Origin: Candidatus Defluviicoccus seviourii
GTDB taxonomy: Bacteria > Pseudomonadota > Alphaproteobacteria > Rhodospirillales > Defluviicoccaceae
Direction: 5' to 3'
Length of the DNA stretch: 53,872 nt
Assembly: GCA_900609035.2 (NCBI GenBank)
Contig: UXAT02000015.1
Location: forward strand, 1 to 53,872
Part shown: positions 44,233 to 52,976 of the stretch, one piece after another
Numbering within the stretch: the first letter of the stretch is position 1
Layout: the number at the start of each line of letters is the position of its first letter
Notes under the pieces: generated by a model
Told to the model about the DNA's origin: nothing
What the model saw: only the letters and a program-made list of their open reading frames with translations
Database searches by the model: none
Translations under genes and position numbers: made by a program

Positions 44233-44610
44233 CTATCCGGGAGGTGCGGCAAGGACGGCGCGGAGTTGGGCGACGTCGATCGGTTTGTGCAGGGTCGTCA
44301 CCGGCGACAACCCTCGGAACTCGGCCAGGATCCGCGCATGGTTCGCGTAATCGGGATGGTAGCCTGTCATGATGATCAGCTGCGCCCCGCAGTTGCGCTT
44401 CGCCAGCCAGGCAATCAGTTCGTTGCCGTCGAGCCCCGGCATGACCATGTCGAGAATAATGATGCTCGGATCGAATCTTTCGTATGTGCGCATGAAGGCG
44501 AGGCCGTCGGTCACGGCTTCGACGACGAAGCCCAGTCCTTCAGCAACATGGCGCACGAAACGGCCGATCGCTGGCTCATCATCGCAGATCAGAAGCCGTC
44601 GTTCCGCCAT
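44233..44610 (-). CDS. Single-domain response regulator
   Basis: The 125-residue protein is a lone receiver domain: ICDDEPAIG at the start, phospho-Asp54 in IIILDMVMPGLDG, IIMTGY and the conserved lysine in LHKPID. There is no output domain, so it acts by protein contact or as a phosphate relay. It precedes the hybrid kinase gene by 17 bases and likely exchanges phosphate with it. ATG 44610 follows GAGGCGGGG. A 16-base perfect palindrome (half GGCGCCTC) stands 22 bases upstream and may be an operator. Confidence 0.9.
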   Translation of the reverse strand: MAERRLLICDDEPAIGRFVRHVAEGLGFVVEAVTDGLAFMRTYERFDPSIIILDMVMPGLDGNELIAWLAKRNCGAQLIIMTGYHPDYANHARILAEFRGLSPVTTLHKPIDVAQLRAVLAAPPG

Positions 44611-44632
44611 CCCCGCCTCTTTCGCTCGCAAC

Positions 44633-44648
44633 GGCGCCTCGAGGCGCC
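44633..44648. repeat. Perfect 16-bp palindrome upstream of the response regulator
   Basis: GGCGCCTCGAGGCGCC reads the same on both strands and lies 22 bases before the regulator start, in the 236-base divergent region shared with glk. It could be an operator for the two-component genes or an RNA hairpin in their leader. No factor is known. Confidence 0.5.
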
Positions 44649-44846
44649 CGAGGATGCCAAGCCACCCCAAGATGCTAACATTGACGGATGATTCTCGCAC
44701 GCATTTCCGCGTTTCGGCCGATATGCCTTCTGGAGAACGGCGGATTAGAGTAACCACTCCGCGCGGAGGAAGCGGCCATGCCCACGGAGGGAAGGTGCCG
44801 GCAAGCGGCCGCGTGCTGGTCAACTGGATGACGGAAAGGCCCAACA

Positions 44847-45854
44847 GTGACAACGATCCTCGCAGGCGATATCGGCGGTACAAAAACAACGCTTGCGCTC
44901 TACACTCTGGCCGGCAACGTGCCGTTCGCCGTCAAGCAGGCCCTCCGGCAGGAAACGTTCGCCAGCGCCGATTACGCCACGTTTGAGGCGATCGTCTCCA
45001 CGTTCCTGGCCGGCTCGCAACAGCCAATCGCCGCTGCCAGCTTCGGCGTCGCCGGCCCGGTGCTTGACGGCGAAGCCAAGATCACCAACCTGCCGTGGAC
45101 GATCAATGCGCAGCGACTGAAGACGGAGCTCGGCTTTGCAAGGGTCGCGCTCCTCAACGATGTCGAGGCGACCGCCTGCGGTCTGGCGCACCTCGGCAAC
45201 GACGATTTCGTGACACTCAATGCCGGCGCACCGCAGGCAAACGGAACCATGGCGGTGGTCGCGCCCGGGACCGGCATCGGCATCGCCTTTCTTGTTTGGA
45301 CCGGACAGGACTATCGGGCGCTGCCAACGGAGGGGGGACACGTTTCGTTTGCGCCACGCACGGCAGACGAATTCGCGCTGCTGAAATTCCTTGAGGCGCG
45401 TTTCGGCCACGTGAGCGTCGAGCGCGTCGCCTCGGGCACCGGCATCGCTAACATCTACGCGTATTTTGCGGCGACCGGCCGTTTCCCGATCCCGAAGGCA
45501 CTTGAAGCTGAGCTTGCGACCGCAGATGACCCGACACCAACCATCGTGCAGGCCGGCCTGGGTGGCGCGACGCCGATCTGCGCCGCGGCACTCGATCTAT
45601 TCGTGCGCGTTCTGGGCGATGTCGTTGGGAACGTCGCACTGATGCTTCTGGCGACGGGCGGCATCTATCTCGGCGGCGGCATGCCCCCCCGGCTCCTCGC
45701 CCGCCTGCAGCGGCCCGACTTTCTGGAAGCCGTGTGCGATAAGGGCCGGTTCGGCGCCCTTTGCCGCGACATTCCGCTGCACGTTGTTCTCGACCCACAG
45801 GCCGCGCTGCACGGCGCCGCCTGCAACGCCCACACGCTGACAACCTCGCCGTGA
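44847..45854 (+). CDS. glk: Glucokinase
   Basis: Glk phosphorylates glucose with ATP. The 335-residue protein has the ATP-site DIGGTKTTLALY, the sugar-binding FGVAGPV, LPWTINAQRLKTELG and LLNDVEATACGL, APGTGIGIAFL, and the substrate-site TEGGHVSFAPRTADEFALL. It is the hexokinase-type Glk (not ROK). The start is GTG 44847 with AAGG upstream; an ATG would require losing the first strand. It is divergent from the response regulator and convergent with the TRAP permease, separated by a compound inverted repeat. Confidence 0.95.
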   Translation: MTTILAGDIGGTKTTLALYTLAGNVPFAVKQALRQETFASADYATFEAIVSTFLAGSQQPIAAASFGVAGPVLDGEAKITNLPWTINAQRLKTELGFARVALLNDVEATACGLAHLGNDDFVTLNAGAPQANGTMAVVAPGTGIGIAFLVWTGQDYRALPTEGGHVSFAPRTADEFALLKFLEARFGHVSVERVASGTGIANIYAYFAATGRFPIPKALEAELATADDPTPTIVQAGLGGATPICAAALDLFVRVLGDVVGNVALMLLATGGIYLGGGMPPRLLARLQRPDFLEAVCDKGRFGALCRDIPLHVVLDPQAALHGAACNAHTLTTSP

Positions 45855-45878
45855 CAAGGTTCCCGAGGGAGCCCCAGC

Positions 45879-46002
45879 GGCTAGTGCAGCGACCCAATCG
45901 GGCGATTCACGCCCGAGCAAGGTTGTCGCTGCACAACATATTGAATCGCGTGCACTCTTGGCACAAACAGGATGTACGCCCTGTTTGTGCCAGCGCACTA
46001 GC
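45879..46002. repeat. Compound inverted repeat between glk and dctM
   Basis: The outer arms GCTAGTGC and GCACTAGC (45879-45886 and 45995-46002, inferred pairing) enclose two hairpins. Hairpin A has GTGCAGCGAC/GTCGCTGCAC (45884-45893, 45925-45934) and an inner stem TCGGGCG/CGCCCGA (45898-45904, 45910-45916). Hairpin B has a 13-base stem TGGCACAAACAGG/CCTGTTTGTGCCA (45959-45971, 45980-45992) with an eight-base loop. It sits between convergent genes and includes the dctM stop. It may terminate both transcripts or be a small palindromic mobile element; no T-run is present. Confidence 0.65.
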
Positions 46003-47452
46003 GGAACTGTGGTACCGGTAACGGATCGTCATCGTAATCCGGCATCTCGATGCGGATCGTCGCCGGATCGATCTTGGATTTTTCGCCCAAGCCACCCAGC
46101 ACCAGCTGCGGCAACAGAATCAAGATCCCCACCATGATGAGCTGAATGCAGACGTAGGGGATTGCGCCCCAGTAGATCTGCCCGGTGGTGATGCCGTCCG
46201 TAGGTTTACCGGTGACGCGGTCGATGTAGCGATCCTTCGGCGCGACGCTGCGCAAGAAGAACAGCGCAAATCCGAACGGCGGGTGCATGAACGAGGTCTG
46301 CATGTTGACGCCCAGCAGCACGCCGAACCAGATCAGATCGATGCCGAGCTTCTCGGCAACGGGAGCAAGAAGTGGGACGACGATAAAGGCGAGCTCGAAG
46401 AAATCGAGAAAGAAGGCGAGTACAAACACGAGAATGTTAACGACGATAAGAAAGCCAACCTGACCGCCGGGAAGTCCGGTGAGCAGGTGCTCAACCCACA
46501 GGTCGCCGTTGACCGCACGGAAAATGAGGCCGAAAATTGTAGCGCCGATCAGGATGAAGAGGACAAAGGCCGACAGCTTCGCCGTCTTGTCCACCGCTTG
46601 GCGGACCATCTCGAGCGTCAACCGACGGTTGATGATCGCCAACGCAAGCGCGCCGACAGCGCCCATCGCTCCGCCCTCGGTCGGCGTTGCGACACCAAGA
46701 AAGATCGTCCCTAGGACGAGGAAGATCAGCACCAATGGCGGCACGAGTGAAAACAGCACCCGGCGCAAGAGCTTGAAACCGCGCAGCACGCGTGCCTCGC
46801 GCGGCAGCGCCGGCACTTGCTTCGGCCGCACGATCGCGACCAGCGCGATGAACCCGGCGTAAAGCAGGGCCAGCGTCAGCCCCGGCAGGAACGCACCGGC
46901 ATACATGTCGCCGACCGAGCGGCCGAGCTGGTCGGCCATGATGATCAGCACCAAGCTCGGCGGAATGATCTGCGCCAAAGTGCCAGACGCGGCGATGACG
47001 CCCGTCGCAATCCTGCGGTCGTAGCCATAGCGCAGCATGATCGGCAGCGAAATCAGCCCCATCGAGATGACGGACGCGGCGACGACACCGGTGGTCGCTG
47101 CCAAGAGCGCACCAACGAAGACGACGGCAAAGGCCAGACCGCCGCGCACGGGCCCGAACAGCTGGCCGATCGTGTCCAAGAGATCTTCGGCCATGCCGCT
47201 GCGTTCGAGAATCAACCCCATGAACGTGAAGAACGGAATGGCCAGCAGCGTATCGTTACGCATGATGCCGAACACGCGGTTCGGCAGGGCCTGCATCAGT
47301 TCCGGCTTCAACAACCCCAGCTCGATACCTAAGAGACCAAAGGCGAGGCCGTTGAACGCGAGGGAAAAGGCGACCGGATAGCCGAGCAAAAGGAAGACAA
47401 CCAGCGCCGCAAACATAACCGGCGCCATGTTGGCGATGAGGAGTTCGGTCAT
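45998..47452 (-). CDS. TRAP transporter large permease, DctM type
   Basis: DctM forms the ion-coupled channel of tripartite (TRAP) transporters for organic acids or sugars acids. The 484-residue protein has about 12 membrane segments and the DctM pattern: LLLGYPVAFSLAFNGLAFGLLG, LLAIPFFTFMGLILERSG, ATTGVVAASVISMGLISLPIMLRYG, GTLAQIIPPSLVLI and GAFLPGLTLALLYA. It is about 55 residues longer than classical DctM, with a long charged loop near LPREARVLRGFKLL. It overlaps dctQ by four bases. No DctP binding protein is in the window, so the ligand is unknown. Confidence 0.92.
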   Translation of the reverse strand: MTELLIANMAPVMFAALVVFLLLGYPVAFSLAFNGLAFGLLGIELGLLKPELMQALPNRVFGIMRNDTLLAIPFFTFMGLILERSGMAEDLLDTIGQLFGPVRGGLAFAVVFVGALLAATTGVVAASVISMGLISLPIMLRYGYDRRIATGVIAASGTLAQIIPPSLVLIIMADQLGRSVGDMYAGAFLPGLTLALLYAGFIALVAIVRPKQVPALPREARVLRGFKLLRRVLFSLVPPLVLIFLVLGTIFLGVATPTEGGAMGAVGALALAIINRRLTLEMVRQAVDKTAKLSAFVLFILIGATIFGLIFRAVNGDLWVEHLLTGLPGGQVGFLIVVNILVFVLAFFLDFFELAFIVVPLLAPVAEKLGIDLIWFGVLLGVNMQTSFMHPPFGFALFFLRSVAPKDRYIDRVTGKPTDGITTGQIYWGAIPYVCIQLIMVGILILLPQLVLGGLGEKSKIDPATIRIEMPDYDDDPLPVPQFR

Positions 47453-48039
47453 CGCTTAACCCCCTTCTCGACCGAGTCGACCAGTTCCTTGATCTCCTCG
47501 GTCTGAGCATCGTGCGTCGAGATGGGAAACGGCGCAACCCCGGCGAGGAAGGCGCAGCGCTTAATGATCTCCGACACGCCTTGTAGACTGAGGAGAAAAA
47601 AGCCGACCGGAATGAGGAGCTTGACCGGCCAGCGGATCAGCCCGCCGGCATCCGTCGAGAGCTCGTGCCGCATGTACGAGTCCATGAACATCGGCCACGA
47701 CAGCATCATGATCAGGATCGACATCGGCAGCAGGAAGAACAGCCCGCCGAGGATATCAAGCAGTGCAGCCCCTCGCTGCGAGAGCCCGCCGGTCAGGACG
47801 TCGATGCGAACGTGCTCGTTCAAGAGCAGGGTATAGGGCGAGCAAAGCAGGAAAACGGCGGCAAACAGGTACCACTGCATCTCCAGCCATGCATTCGAGC
47901 TGGTGCTAAACAGATAGCGAACAGAGGCATTGCCCGCACTAACGATGACGGCGACCAGCACCAACCATCGAGCGGCTAAGCCGACCCGCCGACTGACAAT
48001 ATCGATCAGCCGCGAGAGGCGCAGCAGAACTTCCCACAC
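47449..48039 (-). CDS. TRAP transporter small permease, DctQ type
   Basis: DctQ is the four-helix partner of DctM. From GTG 48039 the 196-residue protein begins MWEVLLRLSRLIDIV and has four hydrophobic segments, with the typical SSNAWLEMQWYLFAAVFLLCSPYTLLLNEHVRIDVL between helices two and three. The selected GTG has GGAGG eight bases upstream; a longer frame starting at GTG 48081 adds a poly-charged extension. It is coupled to dctM by overlap. The beta carbonic anhydrase gene lies upstream on the same strand, 191 bases away. Confidence 0.88.
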   Translation of the reverse strand: MWEVLLRLSRLIDIVSRRVGLAARWLVLVAVIVSAGNASVRYLFSTSSNAWLEMQWYLFAAVFLLCSPYTLLLNEHVRIDVLTGGLSQRGAALLDILGGLFFLLPMSILIMMLSWPMFMDSYMRHELSTDAGGLIRWPVKLLIPVGFFLLSLQGVSEIIKRCAFLAGVAPFPISTHDAQTEEIKELVDSVEKGVKR

Positions 48040-48230
48040 GAACTTTTCCTCCGACTGCTTTTCTGCCGTGTTCTTTCGCACGTTAACGCTGGAACATCGA
48101 TGATGCCTGGAAAACAGTCAACGCCGGAATGGGGCCAGTTCGCCTTTTCTGCTACGTTTCCCTCATCTGTTGAGGTTCATCCTCGGCTGCGCGACCCTTG
48201 CGATGCCGCACTTTGCACCATGCCGTCCCT

Positions 48231-48908
48231 CTAACGTTGCGCTTCACGCCGCGCCACGAGCGACCCGATGAGTTCGGGCGAAAGAAGGGCAAATGTGTCG
48301 GTCTCCGGCGTGAAGACGTACATGTTTCCGTCGTCAAGGTCGAAGTACCAGCCGTGGATGGCAAGCCGGCCGTCTTCGACCCGCTCGGCAATCCAGGGGA
48401 ACGACAACAGATTGGCGAGCGAGGTCTTGATCGCTTCGCGCTCCAGCGTGCGCAACTGCTCCTCGATGGATTTGTGGCGGGCGATGACGAGGGTCCGCCT
48501 GCGCGCCTCATCGGCGATCTGCATCCAGTTGGCGATGAAACTGTGCACGTGGCTGACGCCGGGATCGCCGGTCAGCAGCGCCTTGATGCCGCCGCAGTTG
48601 ACATGGCCCAGAACGACGATGTGCTCGACATTGAGCGCGGTGACAGCAAACTGCAGCGCCGCGCTGGTCCCATGCTTGGCGTCGTCCATTGCGCACGGCG
48701 GCACAAGGTTGGCGACATTGCGGACCATGAAGAGATCGCCGGGGTCCGCATTGGTCAGGATGGCAGGATCGACGCGGGAATCCGAACAGCCGATGACCAT
48801 CACCTTCGGGCTTTGCTTGTTCGCAAGAGCAGCGAAAAACTCCTGGTTGGGCAGAAACGTGTCCGAACGGAACGCGAGGAACCCGGCCGCCAGCTTGTCG
48901 ATCGCCAT
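48231..48908 (-). CDS. Beta-class carbonic anhydrase
   Basis: The 225-residue enzyme hydrates CO2 to bicarbonate. Zinc ligands are Cys41 in GCSDSRVDP, His102 and Cys105 in LGHVNCGG, with the Asp43-Arg45 dyad. The rest (LFMVRNVANLVPP, GTSAALQFAV) is typical of the family. ATG 48908 starts at MAIDKLAAGF, after AGGATC; frames extending further have no homology. It stands upstream of the TRAP genes and is divergent from an ABC exporter operon. A link to bicarbonate or dicarboxylate uptake is possible but unproven. Confidence 0.94.
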   Translation of the reverse strand: MAIDKLAAGFLAFRSDTFLPNQEFFAALANKQSPKVMVIGCSDSRVDPAILTNADPGDLFMVRNVANLVPPCAMDDAKHGTSAALQFAVTALNVEHIVVLGHVNCGGIKALLTGDPGVSHVHSFIANWMQIADEARRRTLVIARHKSIEEQLRTLEREAIKTSLANLLSFPWIAERVEDGRLAIHGWYFDLDDGNMYVFTPETDTFALLSPELIGSLVARREAQR

Positions 48909-49150
48909 CTCGTTTGATCCTATATCAGGCGCGCGCTGCTCCCGCCTCTCGATGCGGTCGCAAACGCGGCTCATGGTCCCGCTTTGGCATCGTTGTACAA
49001 GACCGCCGATCCGGCGCCAATACGACAGCCGCCGACGCCGGAACGAACCGGAAGGTTCACGACGCCCTTGCGCGCGCCGAACGTGGCGGGCAAACAATAG
49101 TCCGCTTCGCACATGCGCAATCGCGATTGCTCAACCCCGATGGCATCATC

Positions 49151-50305
49151 GTGAACCTCATCGCGCTCAAAATGCTGTTCGGCGACCGCGGGAAGTTCGT
49201 TGGCATGGTGCTGGGCCTGACGTTTGCCGCGTTGGTCATGACGCAACAGCCCAGCATCTTCATCGGCCTGATGACGCGCACCTATGCGGCAATCGGTGAC
49301 GTTCCGATCGCCGACGTCTGGGTGATGGACCCCGGTGTGCAGTATGTCGAAGAGAACAAGCCCCTGCGTGATACCGACCTCGCCCGCGTGCGCGGTGTCG
49401 CAGGCGTTGCCTGGGCGGTGCCGCTCTATAAGGGCATCATCAACGCCAAACTACCCGACGGCCAGACCAAGTCTATCATCCTGACCGGCCTCGACGATGC
49501 CACCCTGATCGGCGGCCCACCGGCGCTCATCGAAGGCCGGCTGGCGGACCTGCGCCGCGCCGATGCGATCATCATCGATCGCGAGGCTGCGGAAAATCGG
49601 CTGCGCTACGTCGGCCCGGAGGGAGAGGAGCGTTCCCTCGCCATCGGCGATGAGATCGAGATTAACGACAACCGCGCGACCGTCGTCGGCATAGGCGTCT
49701 CAACCCGTGATTTTATCCTGGTACCAAAGGCCTTCACGACCTATTCGCGGGCCATCGACTTCGCACCGCCGCAGCGCCGCCAGCTCACCTACGTGTTGGC
49801 AAAAGGACGAGACGGCGAGCACCCCGGCGCACTTGCGCGGCGCATCGAGGCACAGACCGGCTTGAAGGCGTTAACAAGCGCCGAGTTCGAGCAACTGACC
49901 TTGGACTACTGGATGACGAACACCGGCATTCCGATCAACTTCGGGGTTTCGGTCCTGCTGGGCTTCCTGGTTGGAGCGGCCGTCGCCGGCCAGAGCTTCT
50001 TCAATTTCGTGCGCGAAAATCTGGTTCACTACGCCGTCCTCAAGGCCATGGGGTTGCGCGGCGGCGTCCTCGTGCGCATGGTCCTGTTGCAGGCACTGAT
50101 CGTCGGCGGCATCGGCTACGGGATCGGTGTCGGGCTGACCGCCCTGTTTGGAACGTTCATGCGCGATACCGTGCTCGCGTTCAGGATGCCACCTGCCCTG
50201 CTCGCCTTTGCCGGCGTCGGGGTTCTGGTGATCGTTCTCCTTTCTGCGCTGCTCGCCATCCGCGCCGTTCTGCGGATGGATCCGGCGGTCGTCTTCCGCG
50301 GATGA
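49151..50305 (+). CDS. ABC exporter permease, FtsX/MacB (DevC) type
   Basis: The 384-residue inner-membrane protein has an N-terminal helix (FVGMVLGLTFAALVMTQQPSIF), a periplasmic domain of about 230 residues, and three C-terminal helices with the FtsX-like fold (FGVSVLLGFLVGAAVAGQSF). GTG 49151 gives MNLIALKMLFGDRGKF, matching the start of this family; no upstream ribosome-binding site is strong. It overlaps the ATP-binding gene by four bases. MacB/DevC exporters move lipids, toxins or heme through a HlyD-like adaptor, which is encoded two genes on. No TolC is nearby. Confidence 0.87.
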   Translation: MNLIALKMLFGDRGKFVGMVLGLTFAALVMTQQPSIFIGLMTRTYAAIGDVPIADVWVMDPGVQYVEENKPLRDTDLARVRGVAGVAWAVPLYKGIINAKLPDGQTKSIILTGLDDATLIGGPPALIEGRLADLRRADAIIIDREAAENRLRYVGPEGEERSLAIGDEIEINDNRATVVGIGVSTRDFILVPKAFTTYSRAIDFAPPQRRQLTYVLAKGRDGEHPGALARRIEAQTGLKALTSAEFEQLTLDYWMTNTGIPINFGVSVLLGFLVGAAVAGQSFFNFVRENLVHYAVLKAMGLRGGVLVRMVLLQALIVGGIGYGIGVGLTALFGTFMRDTVLAFRMPPALLAFAGVGVLVIVLLSALLAIRAVLRMDPAVVFRG

Positions 50306-51045
50306 GCGCGCTCCCCGCAGCACGCGCAGCCGACACAGCGGCCCCGGCCGTCCGCTGCCGTGAGCTCACAAAGAGCTTCACCGGCGCAGGTGCTACCGTC
50401 CACGCCTTGCGCGGCATCGATCTCGATGTTCCGCGCGGTGGCATGACGATGCTGGTCGGCCCATCGGGCTGCGGCAAGACGACGCTGATTTCGGTCATCG
50501 CCGGCATTCTCACGCCTGACGGTGGGGAGTGCCTGGTGCTCGGCACCGAGCTGTCGACGCTGCACGGCCAGCGGTTGCTGGATTTCCGCGGCCGTTCTAT
50601 CGGCTTCATCTTCCAACAGTTTCACTTGGTACCGACGTTGACGGTCATCGAGAATGTCACCATTCCGCTGATCATCAACGGAACGCCAACCCCACACGCG
50701 CGCGCTGCAGCGGCAGAAATCATTGCTGAGGTCGGCCTCGGCGACCGCGGCCGCGAGTTGCCTGGAGTCCTCTCGGGCGGTGAACAGCAGCGCGTCGCCA
50801 TTGCGCGGGCACTTGTGCACAGCCCGGCGCTGGTCGTCTGCGATGAGCCGACCAGCGCACTCGATCACGAGAGCGGCCAGATGATCATGGCGCTCTTGCG
50901 CCGGTTCGTTTCGCTGCGGCAGGCAACGATTATCATCGTCACGCACGATGACCGAATCTTGCCGTTCGCCGACCGCATCGCGCGCATGGACGACGGCCGG
51001 ATCGTTGGTATCGATACCGAAGCAACGGCCGGAGGCCAGCGATGA
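50302..51045 (+). CDS. ABC exporter ATP-binding protein (LolD/MacB type)
   Basis: The 247-residue cytosolic ATPase has Walker [10 protein letters not shown], the Q-loop in [14 protein letters not shown], signature LSGGEQQR, Walker [12 protein letters not shown] and switch His in VTHDD. The FQQFHLVP stretch is that of the lipoprotein/MacB group. It overlaps both neighbours by four bases (permease before, adaptor after), so the three are one coupled unit. It drives the exporter; substrate unknown. Confidence 0.93.
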   Translation: MSALPAARAADTAAPAVRCRELTKSFTGAGATVHALRGIDLDVPRGGMTMLVGPSGCGKTTLISVIAGILTPDGGECLVLGTELSTLHGQRLLDFRGRSIGFIFQQFHLVPTLTVIENVTIPLIINGTPTPHARAAAAEIIAEVGLGDRGRELPGVLSGGEQQRVAIARALVHSPALVVCDEPTSALDHESGQMIMALLRRFVSLRQATIIIVTHDDRILPFADRIARMDDGRIVGIDTEATAGGQR

Positions 51046-51995
51046 AACCGCTCGGGCGCGCAATTGTCGTCCTGCTTGCGCTGGCCGGCATCGGCTATGC
51101 GATCTTCTTCACCGCGTCAGCAGGGCGGCAGGCCCCGCCGGATCCGAAGCCCCTGTCGCTGCCGGCCGAAACGCGGTTTGCGGACACGGTTGCCGGCAGC
51201 GGGCTGATCGAGGCCAACACCCGCAACATCGCCATCGGCAGCTTCGCTTCCGGCATCGTCACCGCCATCAACGTCGTCGAGGGGCAGAGAGTCGCGGCCG
51301 GTGCTGCGCTGTTCTCACTCGATCCCCGGTTGGCGGAAGCCGAACTCGTGATCGCGCAGAGCGCCGTCACGACAACACAGGCACGGGTCGCCGCGGCGGC
51401 AGCCGATCTGGCCGATCAAGAAGACCAGCTGCAACGTTCCGAGAAGCTGAAAACCGGGATCGTCATCAGCGAGGATCGGCTGATGCGAAGCCGCTTCGCG
51501 GTCCGTACGGCACGCGCCAGACTGGAAGCCGCCCGTGCCGAGGTCGAGACGGCGCTCGCACGCGTGCAGTCGGCCGAAGTGACGCTGGAACGCCTGACCG
51601 TACGCGCGCCGGTCGCGGGCCTCATTCTCAAAGTGAACATCCGCGTCGGGGAATTCGTTTCCGCTGGTCCCGCCACCGACCCGCTCGTCCTCCTCGGCAA
51701 TGATCGGCCGATGCACGTCCGTGTCCAGATCGATGAGAACGACACCTGGCGCCTCAAGCCTGACGCCGCTGCCGAAGCCGTCGTCCGCGGTCAGCGCGAA
51801 CAGCGCTTCGCGTTGAAGCTCGTACGCATCGATCCTTACGTCCTGCCGAAGCGATCGCTGACCGGCGAGCGCAGCGAACGGGTCGATACACGCGTGCTTG
51901 AACTGATCTACAGCTTCGATCCAGGCGAGCAGACGGTCTTCATCGGCCAGCAGGTCGACGTTTTCATCGAGGCCAAGCCCATTGCTGCCCGCTAG
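51042..51995 (+). CDS. HlyD-family periplasmic adaptor
   Basis: The 317-residue adaptor has one N-terminal membrane helix (AIVVLLALAGIGYAIFFTAS), a barrel-sandwich half (GIVTAINVVEGQRVAAGAALFSLD), a long alpha-helical hairpin rich in Ala, Arg and Glu (about 105-185), the return strand VRAPVAGLILKVNIRVGEFV and a beta-barrel. It links the MacB-type permease to an outer-membrane channel. It is the third gene of the operon, and the next gene begins inside its last codons. Confidence 0.9.
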   Translation: MKPLGRAIVVLLALAGIGYAIFFTASAGRQAPPDPKPLSLPAETRFADTVAGSGLIEANTRNIAIGSFASGIVTAINVVEGQRVAAGAALFSLDPRLAEAELVIAQSAVTTTQARVAAAAADLADQEDQLQRSEKLKTGIVISEDRLMRSRFAVRTARARLEAARAEVETALARVQSAEVTLERLTVRAPVAGLILKVNIRVGEFVSAGPATDPLVLLGNDRPMHVRVQIDENDTWRLKPDAAAEAVVRGQREQRFALKLVRIDPYVLPKRSLTGERSERVDTRVLELIYSFDPGEQTVFIGQQVDVFIEAKPIAAR

Positions 51996-52968
51996 CGCCG
52001 ATGGAAAGCTGACCCCTGCCGCCGTACAGGCGATCGTCGACCGCGCCATCGATCGCTACATTTCGGGCTGCCATGCCAGGGTTGGAGCCTTCGTCGATGC
52101 GAACTTCAGCCTGATCGGCGCGTTAGGGCTGCATCGGCATGCGATCGGCCTCGATCTGGTGCGCGCACCGGCCAACGTTGCCCTTGCGCTGCCCTACGTG
52201 GCGGCGCAGGCGGCGGCGGCCTTGCTCGGGGCTGTCGGCGCCCGCGCGCTGAGCGCACGGCTGCGACGACGCCGGATACTTCTCGATACCGCAGTTGCGC
52301 GGGAGCTTTCGTGGCGCCTGCAGACCGAACTGCTGGCGCTGCCGTCCGCCGAAGACGGCCGGCGATCGGACCGTGACGCGCTTGCGGAAGCCATCCTCGC
52401 CGATCCGGTGCTGACGCCTGCGGTCGCGGCCGTGACCGCAGCACTCGCCCGGCCGCGCACCGGCAGCGGGCTTGAGGCCCGCTTCGCCGACCAGATCCGG
52501 GCTTACGCCGAAGCGCGCGGCGCCGCCGCTGAACTCGTCAACTCCGCGCTGTTGGCCGGCACCGGTGCGGTCGTCTTTACGCAGGTGACACCCACGGCCT
52601 TGTCGCTCGGGCCGGTAATCGCGGCGGCGTTGGCCCACAAGGCCGCGATCGCCGCCTTTCCGCTGGGGGCCGGCATCGGCAGCCTCTGGTACGCCCTGTT
52701 CCAGGCTGGACCGTCCATCGGTCTGATTGCGGGTGTCACCGCTGGGCTTGTCTTTTTGAGCGCAATCGTGACCGCCTTCGCCGGCATCATCAGCGATCCG
52801 CTGCTGCGCGCGACCGGCCTGCACCAGCGCCGCCTGCATCAACTGATCGACAGCCTCGCTGCCGAGTTGAAGGACGGCACAACGCGTTTCCGCGTCCGCG
52901 ATCACTATGTCGCCCGCGTTTTCGACCTGCTCGACCTCGCACGCGCCGTCCTGCACCTGCCGCGTTAA
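51982..52968 (+). CDS. Hypothetical integral membrane protein in the exporter operon
   Basis: The 328-residue product starts (TTG 51982) inside the adaptor's last codons, a 14-base overlap, with GAGG about nine bases upstream. It has an N-terminal soluble part (YISGCHARVGAFVDANF), a hydrophobic stretch near 60-90, a soluble middle rich in Arg/Ala/Asp, and two to three membrane segments near 190-270 (AFPLGAGIGSLWYALFQAG, LIAGVTAGLVFLSAIVTAF). It resembles DUF6635-type proteins, but I am not sure of that. Coupling suggests a role with the exporter. It is convergent with the minus-strand follower of rubredoxin. Confidence 0.7.
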   Translation: MLPASADGKLTPAAVQAIVDRAIDRYISGCHARVGAFVDANFSLIGALGLHRHAIGLDLVRAPANVALALPYVAAQAAAALLGAVGARALSARLRRRRILLDTAVARELSWRLQTELLALPSAEDGRRSDRDALAEAILADPVLTPAVAAVTAALARPRTGSGLEARFADQIRAYAEARGAAAELVNSALLAGTGAVVFTQVTPTALSLGPVIAAALAHKAAIAAFPLGAGIGSLWYALFQAGPSIGLIAGVTAGLVFLSAIVTAFAGIISDPLLRATGLHQRRLHQLIDSLAAELKDGTTRFRVRDHYVARVFDLLDLARAVLHLPR

Positions 52969-52976
52969 ACGCCGTT

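Noticed and set aside
45855..46010. tRNA gene in the glk-dctM gap
   Set aside because: The nested stems do not give a cloverleaf; no TTCGA-type T-loop or CCA end is visible. I saw no tRNA or rRNA anywhere in the window.
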